Source of the DNA: Rosellinia necatrix
Taxonomy: Eukaryota; Ascomycota; Sordariomycetes; Xylariales; Xylariaceae
Assembly (NCBI GenBank): GCA_021209875.1
Contig: JAGYVD010000001.1
Coordinates: 248,001-312,000, forward strand
DNA: 64,000 nucleotides
Direction of reading: 5' to 3'
The position numbers were made by a program, and so were the translations under genes. The notes under the pieces were generated by a model. The model worked only from the letters and a program-made list of their open reading frames with translations. It did not search any database and was not told where the DNA came from. Shown here piece after piece: positions 46,228 to 62,144 of the stretch (position 1 is its first letter; the number at the start of each line of letters is the position of its first letter).

Positions 46228-47624
46228 ATAATAAACAGCTAATAAAAAAAAAAAAACTTATAAAAAATATATTTATTATATATATAAACGTTTTTAATAA
46301 AATATAAAAATATTTAATATAGTTTAAAATTATTAAAAATTTATTTATAAACAGCGTTAATATAAAATATAAGCAGTTATAATAACAGCTAGTTTATTTT
46401 AAAACATTTTTTTTATTTATATAATATATATAATATATAATAATGCGTTTTTTTTATAGTTAGCTTATAATAAGCTTGCAAAAAAAAAAAACGTACTGCT
46501 GATTTAATTAATATAAAAAACTAAAAAGTTGTTATTTATTAGCTTGTTAATATAACATATATATAATATAACACGTTTATAAGCAAAACAAAAAAAAAAG
46601 CTGTATAAAATATTAATAAAAAGCTAGTTTATAATAAAACAGGCAGAAAAAGCTTCTGAAATTATTATAAGCGGCGTATAAACAGCTTAAAAATAAAAAA
46701 AAAAAAAAAATTTTTAAAAATAAATAAAAAAAAATAAAAAAAAACTAAGCAAAAAATAAAAAAAAAGCATAAATAACGTTAAAACTTAGTTAATAAAACT
46801 TATAAACAAATAAAAACAGCGTTAAACGCTAAAAAAAAAAAAATAAAAAATTAGCAAATAAAACTAAAAAAACATTATTTCTGCTTTTTATTAATAAAAT
46901 TAATATAAAAATAACAGCTAAAAATAGCCTGTTTTAATATAATAAAAAACAATTATTTAATTAATTAATAAAAAAATCGCGAACGGCTTAAAGCTAACTT
47001 TTAATAAATAAAAAAATATAGCCGCGTTAATAAGCCAAATTAATAAGCTGGCTAAAATATAAATAAAAATAAAGCTTAGCTGTAATAACAAAAAACAGAT
47101 ATAATATTAATAATAAAACGTTAAGCAGCTTATAAAATAAAATAAAATCGATTTATAAACGGTTTAAATAATAAATTAAAATACTACGGGAATTAAAATA
47201 ACTTATAAAGCTAGTTGTTATTAAAAAAAAAAAAAAAATAAAAAGCAGGCGGCCTGGGGGTTTTATATAGCTATACATAAAGCAGTAAAAAGTAAGGCCT
47301 AGCAGAATCTTAAAAAGCAGTCGCGCGTAAATATTTAAAATATTTAAAAAATATATAAAAACCAGCAAGTAATAAACAAAAGAAATAATATTATAAAACG
47401 TTTATAAACGGTGTTAAAACATTTTAACAGACTAGGCTAACAGAAGTACGTATTTATATATAAATTAAAACTTATAAATAAAAAAAAACTTAATAAAAAA
47501 AAAACTTCTTTTTTTAAGCCAAAAAAAAACTTTATTTATAAACTTAAAATATAAGCATAAAAACTATAAAACGGTTTATAACCAGCCTGCAACTTTTTTA
47601 AAAAAACGCAAAAAAAAAAAGTAA

Positions 47625-47883
47625 TATTATAAGCAGTGCTTATAAAAAAATATTAACATACAGGCTAATACAGGCAAACTATTACATATTTTTATTTTAA
47701 ATAATTGTTAAATAGCTTGTAAATTAACTATTAAACTTAAACTAGTATAACTAGAATTAACCAGCTTTATAAAACTGCGTTTTATAAGCTATGCATACAC
47801 TGTTTATAACTTCTGCTACTTAGCTAGAAAATAGACTTTATTTGCTACTTTAATAAGTGTATTTTCAGGCATAGCCTATTATA
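47625..47883 (+). repeat. Right LTR of element B
   Basis: 259 bp; the inner part is AT-rich and the outer part keeps GC (CAGGCATAGCC). Confidence 0.88.
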
Positions 47884-50800
47884 CTAACACTATTTTTTAG
47901 ATCTTTTAAAGTTAAAAGATTTTATCTGTGGCTAAAAATTTAAACGCGCGTTTTAATCTAGCTATAACTAAATAATTAACGCAGATAAAACGTTATTTTA
48001 GCAACTATTTTTTTTTATATAAATTATATATTTTGTTAAAACTTATAAATAAATAGTTGCTAAAACATATTTAGCAGTTTATTTTTATATTTTAAAATTA
48101 TTATTATTAAAGTTATATATTTAAGCGTGCTTAATAATTAAAGTTTATTTAAATTTATAAATATAGCAAGTTATTTATTTTTATTTATTATTAAAAAAAC
48201 GCTAGTAAATATATTTATTAAATAATTATAAATATATATATTATAGTTAAAAGCTGGAATTTTTAAAAAGTAGCTTTATTATTTTATTTTTTACGCGTGT
48301 AGTTTATTTTGTTTTATTTTTTATAGCTTTTAAATTATAAATTAATAAACTAAAAATAATAATTAATAATATTTGCATATAAAATAATTATTTAAATATA
48401 TTATATATATATTTAAATATTTTTAAATAATATGTTTAATTTTTTTAAGCCTGTAATAATATTATATTATTATGCTTTGTTATATATATTAAGCTTAAAT
48501 ATAAGCGACTTTAAAAAAACTTTAGCAGAATATTTTAAATCGGTATAATTTTTATTTAAAAATATGCTGCTGTTAAAACAACCTGGCTTAAACTAGAAAA
48601 CTATTAATTATTTTTTAAAATATTAAAAATAAGCCGACGTTTTAGTTAATATTTTATATAAAAACGTAAAAACTATAAAAATATTTTTTAATTTAGTTTT
48701 AAAGTTAATTAAGCAGGTTTAAAAGTTTTTAAACTTTTAAAAACATTAATATTAAATTTTTAACAACGTAAAATTTAAAACTATAGCTAACTAAAAATAA
48801 TATTAAAGCTAATAAAACTATAGATTAATTATTTAAAATAAAGCCTGCTGCTAAAGCAAAAATAAAACGGCTATATTAATTAATGTTTAAATAACTAATA
48901 TATAATATATAATTATAAATGCTTTAAATAAATTAAATATTGCAACTATTATATTTTTTTATATGTTTTATTAAATAAAAACTTTTTAAAAAAAATAATA
49001 ACTTAAAACTTTTTATTAAATATTAAAACAATTTTTATAAGCGTTATAATAATAAAAATAAAAATAATAACTGCTGTTATAATAAAACTATAATAATAAT
49101 AACTTATTTAACTTTTTAGTTTAAATAGTTTTAATAATAGCAAACATAGTTATATTATATTAAGTTAATAAAATAGTTTATATTAAGCATAGCAGCTAAA
49201 ATAAAAAAACATATATAAAATTAAATAAAATAATATCGGTATTTTTAATTTAAAATAAAAAACTTTAATAATAAAAATATATAGCTAATAAAAAATATAA
49301 TTTATATAAACGTTTATTTTTTATTAATTATATTAAGTTATTATTAAAAACAAAAGCATTTAAATATTAAACGCTTAATAAATAACTAATTTATTTAATT
49401 ATTTATTAGCTAAATTAGTTTTATTATAATAAAACAGCAAAGTTTATATAAGCAACTATTATATATAAAAAAAAGCAGGCTTAAATATACTGTTTAAAAA
49501 CTATAAAAAAAATTTAAAACGTAAGCTGGTAAAACGTTTTAAAAGTTTATAAAAAAAAAACTTATTTTAAAAAATATTATAAAAAATTAAAACATATTTT
49601 TTTAGTTTATTTAATATTAAATATAATATATTAAAGCTATAAAAACGCTATAAAAAAGCAATAAGAACTAGCATAGAATTATAAAAAATATTTACAACTA
49701 ATAAAAAAATATAATTTTAAACTATATTTAACTTTTTAAATTAAAAAAACTTTAGCTAATTATATATATAAAATAAAAACAGCTAATATAAGCTAAAACG
49801 TAAAACTAAAAAATATATTTAAATATTAAACTAAAAATAATATTAATAAATTTAATATTAATTATTAAAATAACTTGCTAAAAAGCTATAATTGTTAACC
49901 TGATTAAAAAAATATTAATTAAATAATAAATATTTTAAAAATTAAAGCCGGAACAGCTGTAAATATAATTATAAATAATATTAAAGCTGGAGTAAAAATT
50001 ATAACTAAAATAACAGCTGCAAAAAAAGCTGCAAACGTTAGAACTAAACCTGTAATAACTATTAAAAAACAAAAAATAATTAAGAATTAAAAGTTATAAT
50101 TAGAAGCATAACTAAAAATATAATTATAGTTATAATTAAAGTTAAAACTATAAATATTTAAATTATAAGAATTATAATTAAAATTAAAAAATAATTAATG
50201 TTTATTATATATATATTTTATAAATAGTAGTATAAATAAACAAAAATTAAATAAAATAACAACAAAAACACACCTTTTTTATTTAGTACTAGACTTAGCT
50301 TTTATTTATTATTAATATTATTAAATTTAGAAATTAGAAATTATTTTAAAATTATATATAAAAAATGTAACTTTTATATTAAATTAGAAAAATTATAACA
50401 TTTTTTTAATTATATACGAAAACATATTTATAAATACTGTTTTTAAAAACTATTTTATATAATTAACTTTTAAGCATTTATAAAATTATATTAAAGCTAA
50501 AAATAAAACTATTAAACAGATTAAAGTTAAAAATAAAACTATTAAATAAAAAAAGCTAAATTATAACGTATTAAAAACATGTTCTAACATAATATATAAA
50601 ACAGCTGATAATATTTTTATAATTAAAACGTTAAATACTGACGATAAATATAATAAAGCGCTCCGATTAAATTATATATATTTACGGATTAATACTAGGC
50701 TATTTTTAATGAAATAAAACTAATAAATTTATATCGACTTAAATATTAAAAAACTATTATTAGCAAATCTTTTTAAATATTTTAATATATAAAATAGTTT

Positions 50801-53800
50801 TTAATTAAGTTAAGTTTATTGTTTTAAGAAATAAATTAGTTAAGCTTAAAAAGCTAAATTTATTTTTTATATTAAAAAATAAATAAAATTAAAAGACTTA
50901 AAATATTTAAATATATAAAAAAAAATAAATAGTAAAAATTATTTAAAACTAAAATATTATTTAATAATAACTTTTATATTTATATAAAGCTATAATTAAT
51001 TATAAATTAAAAATATTTATTTATTAAACTGAAAAATAAATAAATTTATAGTTTTATTTAATATATTTATTTATAGTTATAAATATATATAAAAAGTTAT
51101 TAGTTAAAAAACATAAAATTATAAAGTAGAAAAAGCTTATTTTATAATAAAATATAAACTTTTATTAAATAATAAAAGCTTCTGTTTTATAGCTATATAT
51201 AAAAACAGTATATATAATATAATTAATATTAAAACTTTTAAAGTAGTACTAGTAATAAATATTTTAATAAAAACTATTAAAATTTATAAAAGTATTAAGC
51301 TAAGTTAAATTTAAAAAATAAAAATAACAGAATATTTATAAGCTTATAAAAATTAGCGATAATAATTTTTATAATTATAGCCACTGTTTTATTATTAATA
51401 AAACAGCTCTAGCTAAAATTAATAAATAAATTTTAATAAATATAATTATTATAACTAATGCAAAGTTTAAACTAAATCTTTTATTAATTATAGTAGCAAC
51501 TAATATAATATTAAACATAAAAATAATTATATATTTAAATAAAATAAATTATATATTAAACTTTATAATAATTTTTACGCTAGACGTATAAATAAATAAT
51601 ATGTTTAACACTATATAAAAAATATTAAATATAAAATAATATGTTTAAACGTAGCAATAGAAAGTATTTTTTTATAAACGCTATATTTAATATAATAATC
51701 GATTTAAACGTTTTAAAAAACTTTAAGCTAAACTTTTTAACACTAGAAAATAAACTTAAGGTTAAAAATACGTATTTTTTTTTAAGTATTAAAAAACCAG
51801 GCGATTTTTTTAAAACTATTATTAAAAAAAATGTTTATATATATGCCGAAAAATATTTAAAGCTTTTTAATTTATTAAAATAGTTATATTTTATAATATT
51901 TAAATAAATCGTAAAAAGTAAATATTTTTTAAAAAACAACTTAAAGTATTTTTATTAATAATTAATAAAAACTAAATTAAATTTAAAATAATACTTTTTA
52001 ATAAACGTAATATAAAAATATTAAACAATATTTATAATAAGCTATATAAAATAGGTCGACTATAATAAATAAATAAATTAATATTTTTGTTTATTTTGTT
52101 TTTATTATATAACAAAAATATATAAAGTTAATAAAAGCTAAGTAGTAGTTAATTTTTAATAATTTAATAAAGTAGTAGTTTTAAATAATTATTTATTACT
52201 TTTATAAAATAAAATAATTAAAAGCTTGTTAAATAAAAAGTATATTATAATTATTAACGTAATAAGATTTTTTATTAATTTTAATATATTTTAAATTTAA
52301 AAATATATTTATAATAATTAATTCCTGCAGCTTAGAACAATTTAACGTAATATTAATAAAATATAATAATTTTTTAGCATACGTATAAAAATATATAAAT
52401 TAACTGCTGTATAAATATATATATTATTATTAATATTTTATTAATAACGTTATTATATATTTTAATAGTTATAAAAATTATTTTAAATATTTTAAAATAA
52501 TTTTATATTATTTCGCGAAAAAAACATCGTAATATTTTTTATAAAATTTTTTGTCGGCTATTTATTTATAAAACTTTTAAAATTCTGCGTAAACGTTTTA
52601 AAACTATTAACTACTGTTAAACAAATATAAACATTTTAATAATTAGCTTTTTAAAAACATTGCAAGCTTTTAAAAATATTTTAAAATAAGCAGATTTTTT
52701 TATAATATGATTTTATATTACGTTTAGTTAGCAGAACTACTGCAGAATTAAAAAATTAATTTATTAGCTAAAAAATATAAAAAAAAAAAAATTTTAAACA
52801 AAAAAAAACGTATTTATTATGTTTATAATATATATTATAAACTAATAAAAGCAGAAATAGTTTTGTTTAAAGCTATTTAAAATATTATTTGTTATAAAAT
52901 AATATTATAATATTATAATCTAAAAAACTGCTTTTTTATAAATAAATAAAGCTAAAAAACATAGTTTTAAAGTTATATTATTTTATATAAGCAAAAAATA
53001 TAACTAAAAACTTAAAAGCTTAATTTTATTAATATAAATAAAACTAATTATATATTTAAGTTATAGTTTATTATAAGCTAAAACTAAATATAAATTATTT
53101 AAATTAAAAATAGATTGTTTTATTTAAGCTGTTAAAAACTATAAATAATAGTTTAATTTAATAAAATAATATAATTATATTTATAAATTATTTAATAATT
53201 AAAAGTATAATTAATTAAATATTATTAAATATAACTATTATAAACTATATAAACATTTAATTAGTTAATTTTTAATATATTTTTTTAGTATAGATTTTAA
53301 ATATATTATTTATTAAAAAGATTAAACTATGTATTAAATATATTAAGCAGACTTAAATTAATATAAAACGTTATAAATAAAATAAGCAAGTTATAAAAAT
53401 TAAAAAAACTAGTAATATTAAACTTAATATAAAACGTAGTAAAATATATAATAAAAGTAATAATAAGCAATAAATAAAAAACAGAATTTAAAAAAAGTTA
53501 TTAAACTAATATATAGTACAACAAAATATTAAACAAGCTAAATATTTTAAAATTTTGCCGTGATAATAAAAACGTTATAATATTTTTTAAACTTAAGCGT
53601 TTTTTTTTTTATTATAAATAGTTTAATTTATAATTAATATTAAAAAATAAAACGATTATATGTTTTATATAATATAATTAAATAAATGTTTAAAGCTGTA
53701 TATAACAATAAATATTACGCAGGCCTGGAAAAAATAATAAAAAATCTTAAAAAGTTTTTTATTTATTATAAGTTTTAGTTAATTAAAAAATATATTAAAT

Positions 53801-54694
53801 ACTGTTTAAGTTGCAACTTTAATTATATAAACAGATTTAAACTAATAAAAGTTTTAAACTAATACGTTTAAAAATACGTTATTTATATAAATAATAATAA
53901 TTAATTTTATATTAAAGCTATTTTTAATAAATATTAAAAGTATTTTATAGCAGTTAGCAGGCAAAAATACTATAATATATATAATTATATAATAACTATG
54001 TTATATTATATATTTAAATAAAGCCTGTTTATTTTTAAAAATAAAAATATATAATTAAAAACTAGGCTAACGTATTTATAAAATAACTGCTAATAAACGA
54101 TTAAAAATTTTTAAAAGTATTATTTTTAATTAAAATTAAAAGTTTACGTTTAATTTTTAAAAAATATAAAAGTTTTAAATATAAAACTATTAATAACTAT
54201 AGCTTATTATTTATAAAATAATAAATTATTAAAAAAAAAAAACTAAACAGTTAAATTAGCGATACGTTATTACAACTTTAAAAACTTTAAGTTTAACTAA
54301 GTTAACTTATATTTAATATTATAATAAAACTTTAATACTACGTAGTTATAAACGATATAATTTATTTTATATAAACAGTTATTTAAATTTAAATTATTTA
54401 AATTTTTAAACTTTGTTGCTGATTAGTTTAATTAATTAAATATAAAATAAGTAAAAACTTTAAAAAATTATTTTTAATAAAACGTTAAACTAATAATAAA
54501 TTTTGCTATAGTATAAGCTAAAAAATATTATAACAGTAAATATTATATATTATAATTTGCTCCTGGTAAAAAAATATTATTATGTTTATACGATAAATAT
54601 TATTTATTAAACAAGCTTTTAAAAAAATATTTATAATAACGTGTAAAATTTTAAATAATAAAAAAAAAAGTCGGAGATTTAGTTTATAAATTAA

Positions 54695-55015
54695 TGTCAC
54701 GATGAAGTGGATAGCCTTGGCAGAAGGCTGGTGATCGCAGCCCAAGTGCCGCGGTGAGCCCTGTAGCTAAGTTAGTAGCTGTTGGGGTAAGCGGTCGGGC
54801 TTATATAAGCCTAACCCACTTAAACGGACCTATTATAAGGCAAAAAAAATATTATCTTTTTTAAGCTGTATATATAAGCTGGCTAGTCCGATTATTTTTA
54901 TATAATATAACTTAACTAAATAAATTATTATTATAAGCTTAAATTAACTCACTTGTATTAATTGCTCGGCTTTAATTTTATTATTTTTATACGATTTATT
55001 TGTTTTTCTGCGATA
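54695..55015. repeat. Left LTR of element D
   Basis: 321 bp; GC-rich at its outer end (GCAGCCCAAGTGCCGCGGTG) and AT-rich at its inner end. Confidence 0.88.
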
Positions 55016-58000
55016 GTTATAAGCCCGGTTTATTAGTCGAGCTAATGCTTTTTATTATAAAAGCAATTTTTATTTTAAAGCTTGTTAATTTAAAAATTTT
55101 ATTTTTATTTTTATTTATTTTATATTTAAAACAATTATTTAATTTAATCGCTAAAACTTAGCAATTTATTTTTATTATAATAATTAACTATATTAAACTT
55201 ATTATTTTAAACGGCTTAATAAATTAGTTTTATTAATTTAAAAGTTTAAAATTTACGTTAAAAATAAAAATTTTAAAATATTATAAATTTAAACGCATTA
55301 AAAACGATTTATTTTTTAATATTAAACTAATATTTTTAATAAAAATCAGATTATTGCTAAACTTAAAAAACACGCAAAAATAAAAATCTTAAGCTTACAA
55401 CTTAACAAATTAATTTTAAATATTTTAAAAATTATAAAAATTATAATGCTATATAATATAAGCTTAGCTAAATTTATTAAATATTTAATATTATATAAAT
55501 AAATAAAAAAACTATTAAAATTAAATATATAAAAGTTGCAGCTATAATAAATAAAAATAAAAATAAACGATTTAAGCAATTATTATTGTTTTTACGACTA
55601 ACTAGTTTTTTTAGCTTTATAAGCTTAAACAGTAATTTAAAAAAAATATGTTTAAGTTTTTAAACGTGTTAAACAAAAAAATATTAAAACTAGCAAGTAA
55701 TATAAAAATAATAAACAGCTTATTTATAAACTATTGTTTATAATTTTTTAAAATTTAAAAATGTTTATAATTAAAACTTTTTAAAAGCTTTTATAAAAAC
55801 TAGCTTTAAATTAAACTAATATTAAACTTATTAACGTAGCAAAAAAAAAAATCACGGAAAAAAAAATTATATTATTTAATAAATATAAAAACTTTTTAAA
55901 AGCTTTAATATTTAATATAATATTAAACTTAAAAATTAGCACTAATTTTTATTATATTAGGCGATTAAATATAAAAAAATTAGCCCAGCGAAGAACTAAA
56001 TAAATTATTTTATAAAAATTAAAATAATTATATAAATAAATTAATTAATAAACAATAATGCTTATATAAGCTTAATACTAATAATACTTATAAATAAAGC
56101 TTAAAAAAATATATAATTTTTTAGCTAGCTGTTATAAGCAAAATTAATTAAAAAATAAACAACTTATTTAAAAAAAAAATAGTTAATTAAATTAAAACAT
56201 GCTAAAAAACTATATATTAAAAATTATTTAAACAAGCTGTTAACAGCTAAAGCTAAAAAATGCTTAAACAACTTATATTTTAAAAAAAGCTTAATAATAA
56301 AGCTAGCAGCAGCAAAAACTAATTTAATAAATAGCTTAATTTTAAAATAAACTTTATAATAATTAACTTTATTTTTTTTAAAAGCACTGCTTATACTATT
56401 AAAATATTTATTATTTTAAAGTTTAAACGTTATATATTTTTAATAATATATTAATTAATAATTATCGCGTTTTATATTTAATAAATAATAAATTGTTTTT
56501 AAACTTAACTTGTTTATAATTATTTATAATAAAAAACAGTTTAAATAAAAATTATAAAATTTTTAATTTTAAAAAAGCATAAAAATTATATGCGAAGCAT
56601 TTAATATATTTAAAAAAAAGCGGTTTATAAATATAGTTTTAAAAAATATAGCTTTAATTAAAAGATTTTATATAAATATTATATTAAAAGCTTGTTTAAG
56701 CAAAAAAAAGATCTAGTATTACAGGATTAATTATATGTTAAAATATAAAAAATATAAAAACAATATAATCGTTATTAACTTATTTAAATAATATAACTTA
56801 GTTTTTTTTAAATATAAGCTTATTTTTATTTATTTAAGCAGCGTATTAATAATTAATTTATATAATTTTTTTAATTTTATTTAAGCAAGCGCTGCTAGTT
56901 TAAACGTTATAACTACGCTTAAAGCTTTTAAGCGCTTATACTGTTTTATAAAAAACCTTTTAAAGCTAAAATTAAATTTTTAAAATCTATAGCATTTAAA
57001 ATTAAATTATTTAAAATAAAACGTTTTATAAGCGTTTATATATAAAATAAAAAATATAAAAATTTAAAAAATCTTATAAATTAAATATAAAAGTTGTGCT
57101 AAAACGTATACTAAAAAAAAAATTAATAAAAAGCGCTTAAAACAATATATAGCCCGCCTGTTTTAATATATTTATTAATATTTGTTCGATTATTTTTAAA
57201 AATATAATAAATTAAACTAAATATTTATTATTAAAAAAAATACAGCAGTATAATTTATATATATATTTTTTAATTAAAGCTAAAAAATAGTTATTAACTT
57301 AATTATAAAATTTAAACGTTAAATAATAAAATAATTTAAACTTTTAATATATAAAATCTAAAGTAATAATAAAAAAAATAATTATTATTAAAAGTTTAAT
57401 AAAATATAAACGTTAAATTAAATATTAAAAATTAAAAATAAACTAATATTTATTAAAGTTTTAAATTAAACAGCGCGTTAAAACGCGCTAGCTAAAAAAT
57501 TATTAATTAAGCTATTAAAATATTAAAAAAAACAAAACTTTTAAAAAAGCTTTAGCTAAAAGTTATTAAAGCAGTAGTCTAACTATATAATAAAAACTTT
57601 TCTGTTATAAAAAACTATTACGCGTTTTATTACGTTTTAAAAAACTAGTTTAAATATTTATTCCGCTAATATATTTTAAAGCGCGTTAAAAAGTTAACAA
57701 GCGATTTATGTTTTAACTAAAACAGGATATATATATATAAATATAAAGCTTATTTAATAAAAATTAATAAGCTTGTTAAATATAATTAACAAAATATAAA
57801 ACTAAAGTTTATATTTATATAAAATATTTTATAAGCTATTAAGCTTATAACTTATATTATATATAAATTTTTAATTAAATAAAATAATTATTATATAAAA
57901 CATTAAATTTAACAAAAAATTTTTATTAAAAAAATAAAAAACTAACGATTAAAATAAATAAAGTTTTTATTAAGCAGATTATTAAAATTAAATCTAAGCT

Positions 58001-58628
58001 TTTAAATTTTTTATTATATTAAATATATAAAATATTAAACTTATAACTATATATAAGCTTAAAAATGTTTTTATTATTTCTACTTTTTATAAAAATATTT
58101 TTAATTTAACTAATAAACTTTAAAAAAACTAATTAACGGAATAAAAATTAAAAATAAAAACAGCTAAAAAACATACTGTTAAAAGCGGCGCTTATAATAT
58201 TTAGCTGCAAAAACTTATAATTTTTTAGAATATTTTTAAACTAAAAAATAATTAAAAGTTAAAAATAAAAAAATAAACTATAAGCTAAAAAAAGCTTCCG
58301 GGCTTAAGCGTAAAAAATAAAACGATTATATAAAACAAAACAAAGCTTTTTATTTAATATAAAGCTAATAAGCTTTAAAAAAAAGCTTAAAAAGTCGCTT
58401 TTTAAAACTAGAATAATTAAACATTATAAAATAGCTTTAAAATATTAATTGCTAAAATATAAACAGCTTATAAATTAACCGATCGATTAAACAAACCAGC
58501 AAAACATATATATACGCGTAAAATATTTCCAGCGGCTTTTTATTTAAGCTAAAAAGTTAAAAGCTAAAACTTTTAACTTAATATTAAAAAAAATAATAAT
58601 ACGTTTATATTTACTATAATAATTTATT

Positions 58629-58938
58629 TGTAACAGTAGTGTGGAACAACTTGGCAATTGAGCCAGGAATCCCTATTTTAAGGATCTCTCAAGCAGAAGA
58701 TGCACACATGCAAAATGCAGTTCCGATGCCGCACTTGCAAGCGCTACGCGCTTGGAGCAGAAACAACTCTTAGGATCGTTCTTACTACGTGATCAATATA
58801 TATAAATACCCGTGGCTTACTACACCAGATAAAAGCTTCCTAGTAAATTCGATTATCTGTACCAAACATTCCCAGAGCATTACCACGCTTCTAGTAATCA
58901 ATAAATCTTCCCACAGATCGATCCACACCTCCGTCAAA
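58629..58938. mobile_element. Short unmutated insertion in D, probable solo LTR
   Basis: A GC-balanced island of about 310 bp sits inside the RIP-mutated interior of D. It begins TGTAACAGTAGTGTGG, contains a TATA-like ATATATATAAATACCC about 170 bp in, and ends near CACACCTCCGTCAAA. With these limits the flanks share the 5-mer TTATT, a possible TSD, but the 3' end is not a canonical CA and AT-rich flanks make a chance match plausible. No open frame. Confidence 0.5.
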
Positions 58939-61900
58939 TTATTTAAATAATATTATTAAAGTCTTAAATAATCAAAATTAATCCAACTTTATAAAAACCT
59001 ATTTATTTAATTAAAAACAAACGCTTAATAAAAAAAATTAAAAATATAAAATATTGCACACAGTATTTGCAGCCGTAATAAACTAAAATAAAACAAAAAA
59101 AATAAATACTAAGCTAAAAAAACATATATATATAAACGATCTATTAAAACTGCTACTAAAAAGCTAAAAAAATCTTTAAAATTATTTAATAAACAAGCAG
59201 TTCTGTGCTAATATTTACGCGGAAATAAAATCGTTTAAAAAAAAAAAAATAGTCAGGATAATAAAACTAAACAAAATCCCAGGATTTTTATTACTGCTTA
59301 AATAAATATTTTAATATAAGTTTAATAAAAAAAAATATATTAAACGATATAAATTATATATTATAATATAAAATAATTTTTAACCAGAAAATATATTATA
59401 AACAATTTATGCAGTAACATTTGCTGCAAAAACTTTTAAGCTTATAATAGCTTTAACAGCATATTTTAACTTAAAAATACTTTAGTTTAATATAATCTCT
59501 GCGTTTTTAAACGTTTTATAAATTAAAAAAATATTAATAACATGCTGTTTTTTTAAAAGCTTTTTATAGTTAAATAAAACAATATTATTAAATAAAACGC
59601 TATATAGCTTAAAAATTCCCTGCTTTTTAATATAAAAGTTTTTATTAATATTTAAAATATTAAAAATAATTGCTTTTTAAAAAGCTTTATTTATTTTATA
59701 TTAAAATTAATTTATATTTATAATTTTTATATAAACAATTTTCTAATATTTTATTATAAAATTATAAAGCTAAAAATAAAAATTATATAAAATATTAAAA
59801 AACATATAAACTTAAAAATAAAGCAATATTAAATAATTTATAATTAAAAAGCTTAAACAATTTTTTAGCTTATAATTAATATATTAAAAAGTTGCTAAAC
59901 GTTATAAACTAAATAATTTAATTTATATATTAGCTACTCCCTTATTATATAAAAATTTTATATATAACTTAAATTAAGCTATAAAAAATAAATAAAGCTT
60001 ATTAAAAAAAAGTTAAATTAATATTATATAGCGGAGTAATACTAAAAATAAATATAACTTTTATAATCAGGATATTATTATAGTTTTTAACTAATTTAAA
60101 CGCTAATTATTATATTATAATTAATTATTTAATTAAATATTTATATAAGACTAGATTTTTAACAGTTAGATTTAAAATAAGCTTTTTAAAAACACAGGCT
60201 TTTATAATCGTTAAAAACGCTTTATTTATAAATAATAAAAAAACGCGCAGATTATTTTATAAATATATTATGTTAATTTTTAAAAGCTTTTTTATTTAAA
60301 AAATAATAAAACAAAATATTGTTTTAATATTAACTACTAAAACTAAAGTTAAAATAATCGCTTTTACGGCCGAAAAGATTATAATATTAAAAAGCTTTTT
60401 AAAACATTTTATTTAATTTTAAAATATATAAACTATTTATTTAAATAATATATAAATAATTAAATTAATTATAAAAAAATAAATAAATTAATATAAAATT
60501 ACAGCATATTAATATATAAAATATATAAACAAAATAAAAATATTAAAAAGATTATTTAAAATAAAATATTTTTAACCGTTTAAATATTAATAAACAAGCT
60601 TATAAAAATTTATCGCGCGTTTAATTTAAACATTTTATATTTTATTTAATTTTACGATTATAATTATAAAATTTAAAAAAATATAACTTATAAGCAATAA
60701 AAACTAATTAATTATAACTAAAAAATCTTTTTAAATTATTTTAAGTATTTATTTTTATAAGCAGATTAGTAAGATTATTATTATTAAAATTAATTTTATA
60801 TTAAAACAGTATTTTTTTTTTTTTTTATTTATTTTTTATAAATAGCTAGTTTAAAATTTAAGTTATTTTTAACAACTAAAGCTTTTAAATAATTAGCAAG
60901 TATTATAAAAGCTTAAAATATATAATTTTTTTTTAATTTAAAGTTTTTATATTAAAACGTTATAACTATTAACTTAAAAAATAATTATAATTTTTAAGTA
61001 TTTTATAATATTTATTAATATTTTAAGTTTATAAATCGTTAAATTTATTTTATATTTAATTATTTTACGTGGTATAAATAGCTAAAAAAAAATTTTAGTA
61101 ATACTGCTTTTTTTTTTAATATTTGTTTTTATTAAAACAAAAGGTTTTTTAGCTGCTAAAACAGCTATAACTTTTTTATTTATTAAAGCGGAAATATTAT
61201 CAGCGTTAGCGTTAACGTTATTATTTTTAAAAAAAAAGCAGCCGGACTTAAAACTATTATTTTTAATTTTTTTAAAAGCTGTTATTTTTAGTTGTTGCAG
61301 CTAAGCTTAAGCCCGCTTTATTTTATTTTTAATAAAAGCATGCTTAAATTAAAAAATAGCAGTTTTAATAAAAGCGTAAAAAATTAAAAAATTTTAAAAA
61401 TTTTATAAGTTATTACGTTAAAAAATTAAATTAAAAAAAAAAAAAAAAGCTTATTAAAACGTTTTTTTTAGCCTGTATCGCTTTAAAAAGCTGTAATAAA
61501 AAGCTAGTCCGTTTTCCGGCTATATAAAATTTTAATAAAAAAATATTTATAAAAATAAAACTATTTATATAAAAATATATTTATATTTATTAACGTAAAA
61601 ATAGCACTGCTAATTAAAATATTAAGCTTAATAATAATATTTTTTAATTTTTTTATATTATTAAACAAGTATAAACGTAATAAAAGCGTTTTTTTAATTT
61701 ATTTTTTATAAAACAACTTTTTTTTTTAACAGGTTTTTTAAAAACGATTTTATTATTATTAGTATGTTTATTATCGGCATAATATAAGCTTAATAAAAAA
61801 ACTAAACTAGCTAGCTTTTTATTAAAAAAAAAAATTTATATTATTAATTAAAAGCTATAGCAGCAATATAAAAAGCTTTAAAGCTTTTTATTAAAAAAGT

Positions 61901-62144
61901 TAGCTTTAAAGTTTATTAAAAAAAAACTAAAAACAAAATTAATATATATAATCAATAAAAAAACTTTAAAAAAAATATATAAAACCGGACTAAATATAAA
62001 ATTATTAAACTTAAAGTTTAATTTTTTAATATTATAAATATTAGCTAGCGTTTTATTAATAACACTAGCTATTATTAGTTTAGCAGCTTTTTTTAAAACA
62101 AAGTTAGCAATAAAAAAAATAATAATTAAGCTTAGCTTTTTAGC

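Larger units (their letters stand above)
40077..47883 (+). mobile_element. LTR retrotransposon B, nested in A
   Basis: Direct LTRs at 40077-40336 (260 bp) and 47625-47883 (259 bp) begin TGTCATGGGC and TATTATAAGC respectively and end TATTATA. The 5-bp TSD CTAAC flanks both sides (40072-40076 and 47884-47888). A purine run (47600-47624) just before the right LTR could be the polypurine tract, which would make the element plus-strand; this is weak in A-rich DNA. B carries a later 205-bp insertion at 46023-46227. Confidence 0.88.

Noticed and set aside
51641..51883. 80-codon frame inside element A
   Set aside because: Lys/Phe/Asn/Ile-rich chance frame in AT-rich RIP-mutated DNA.
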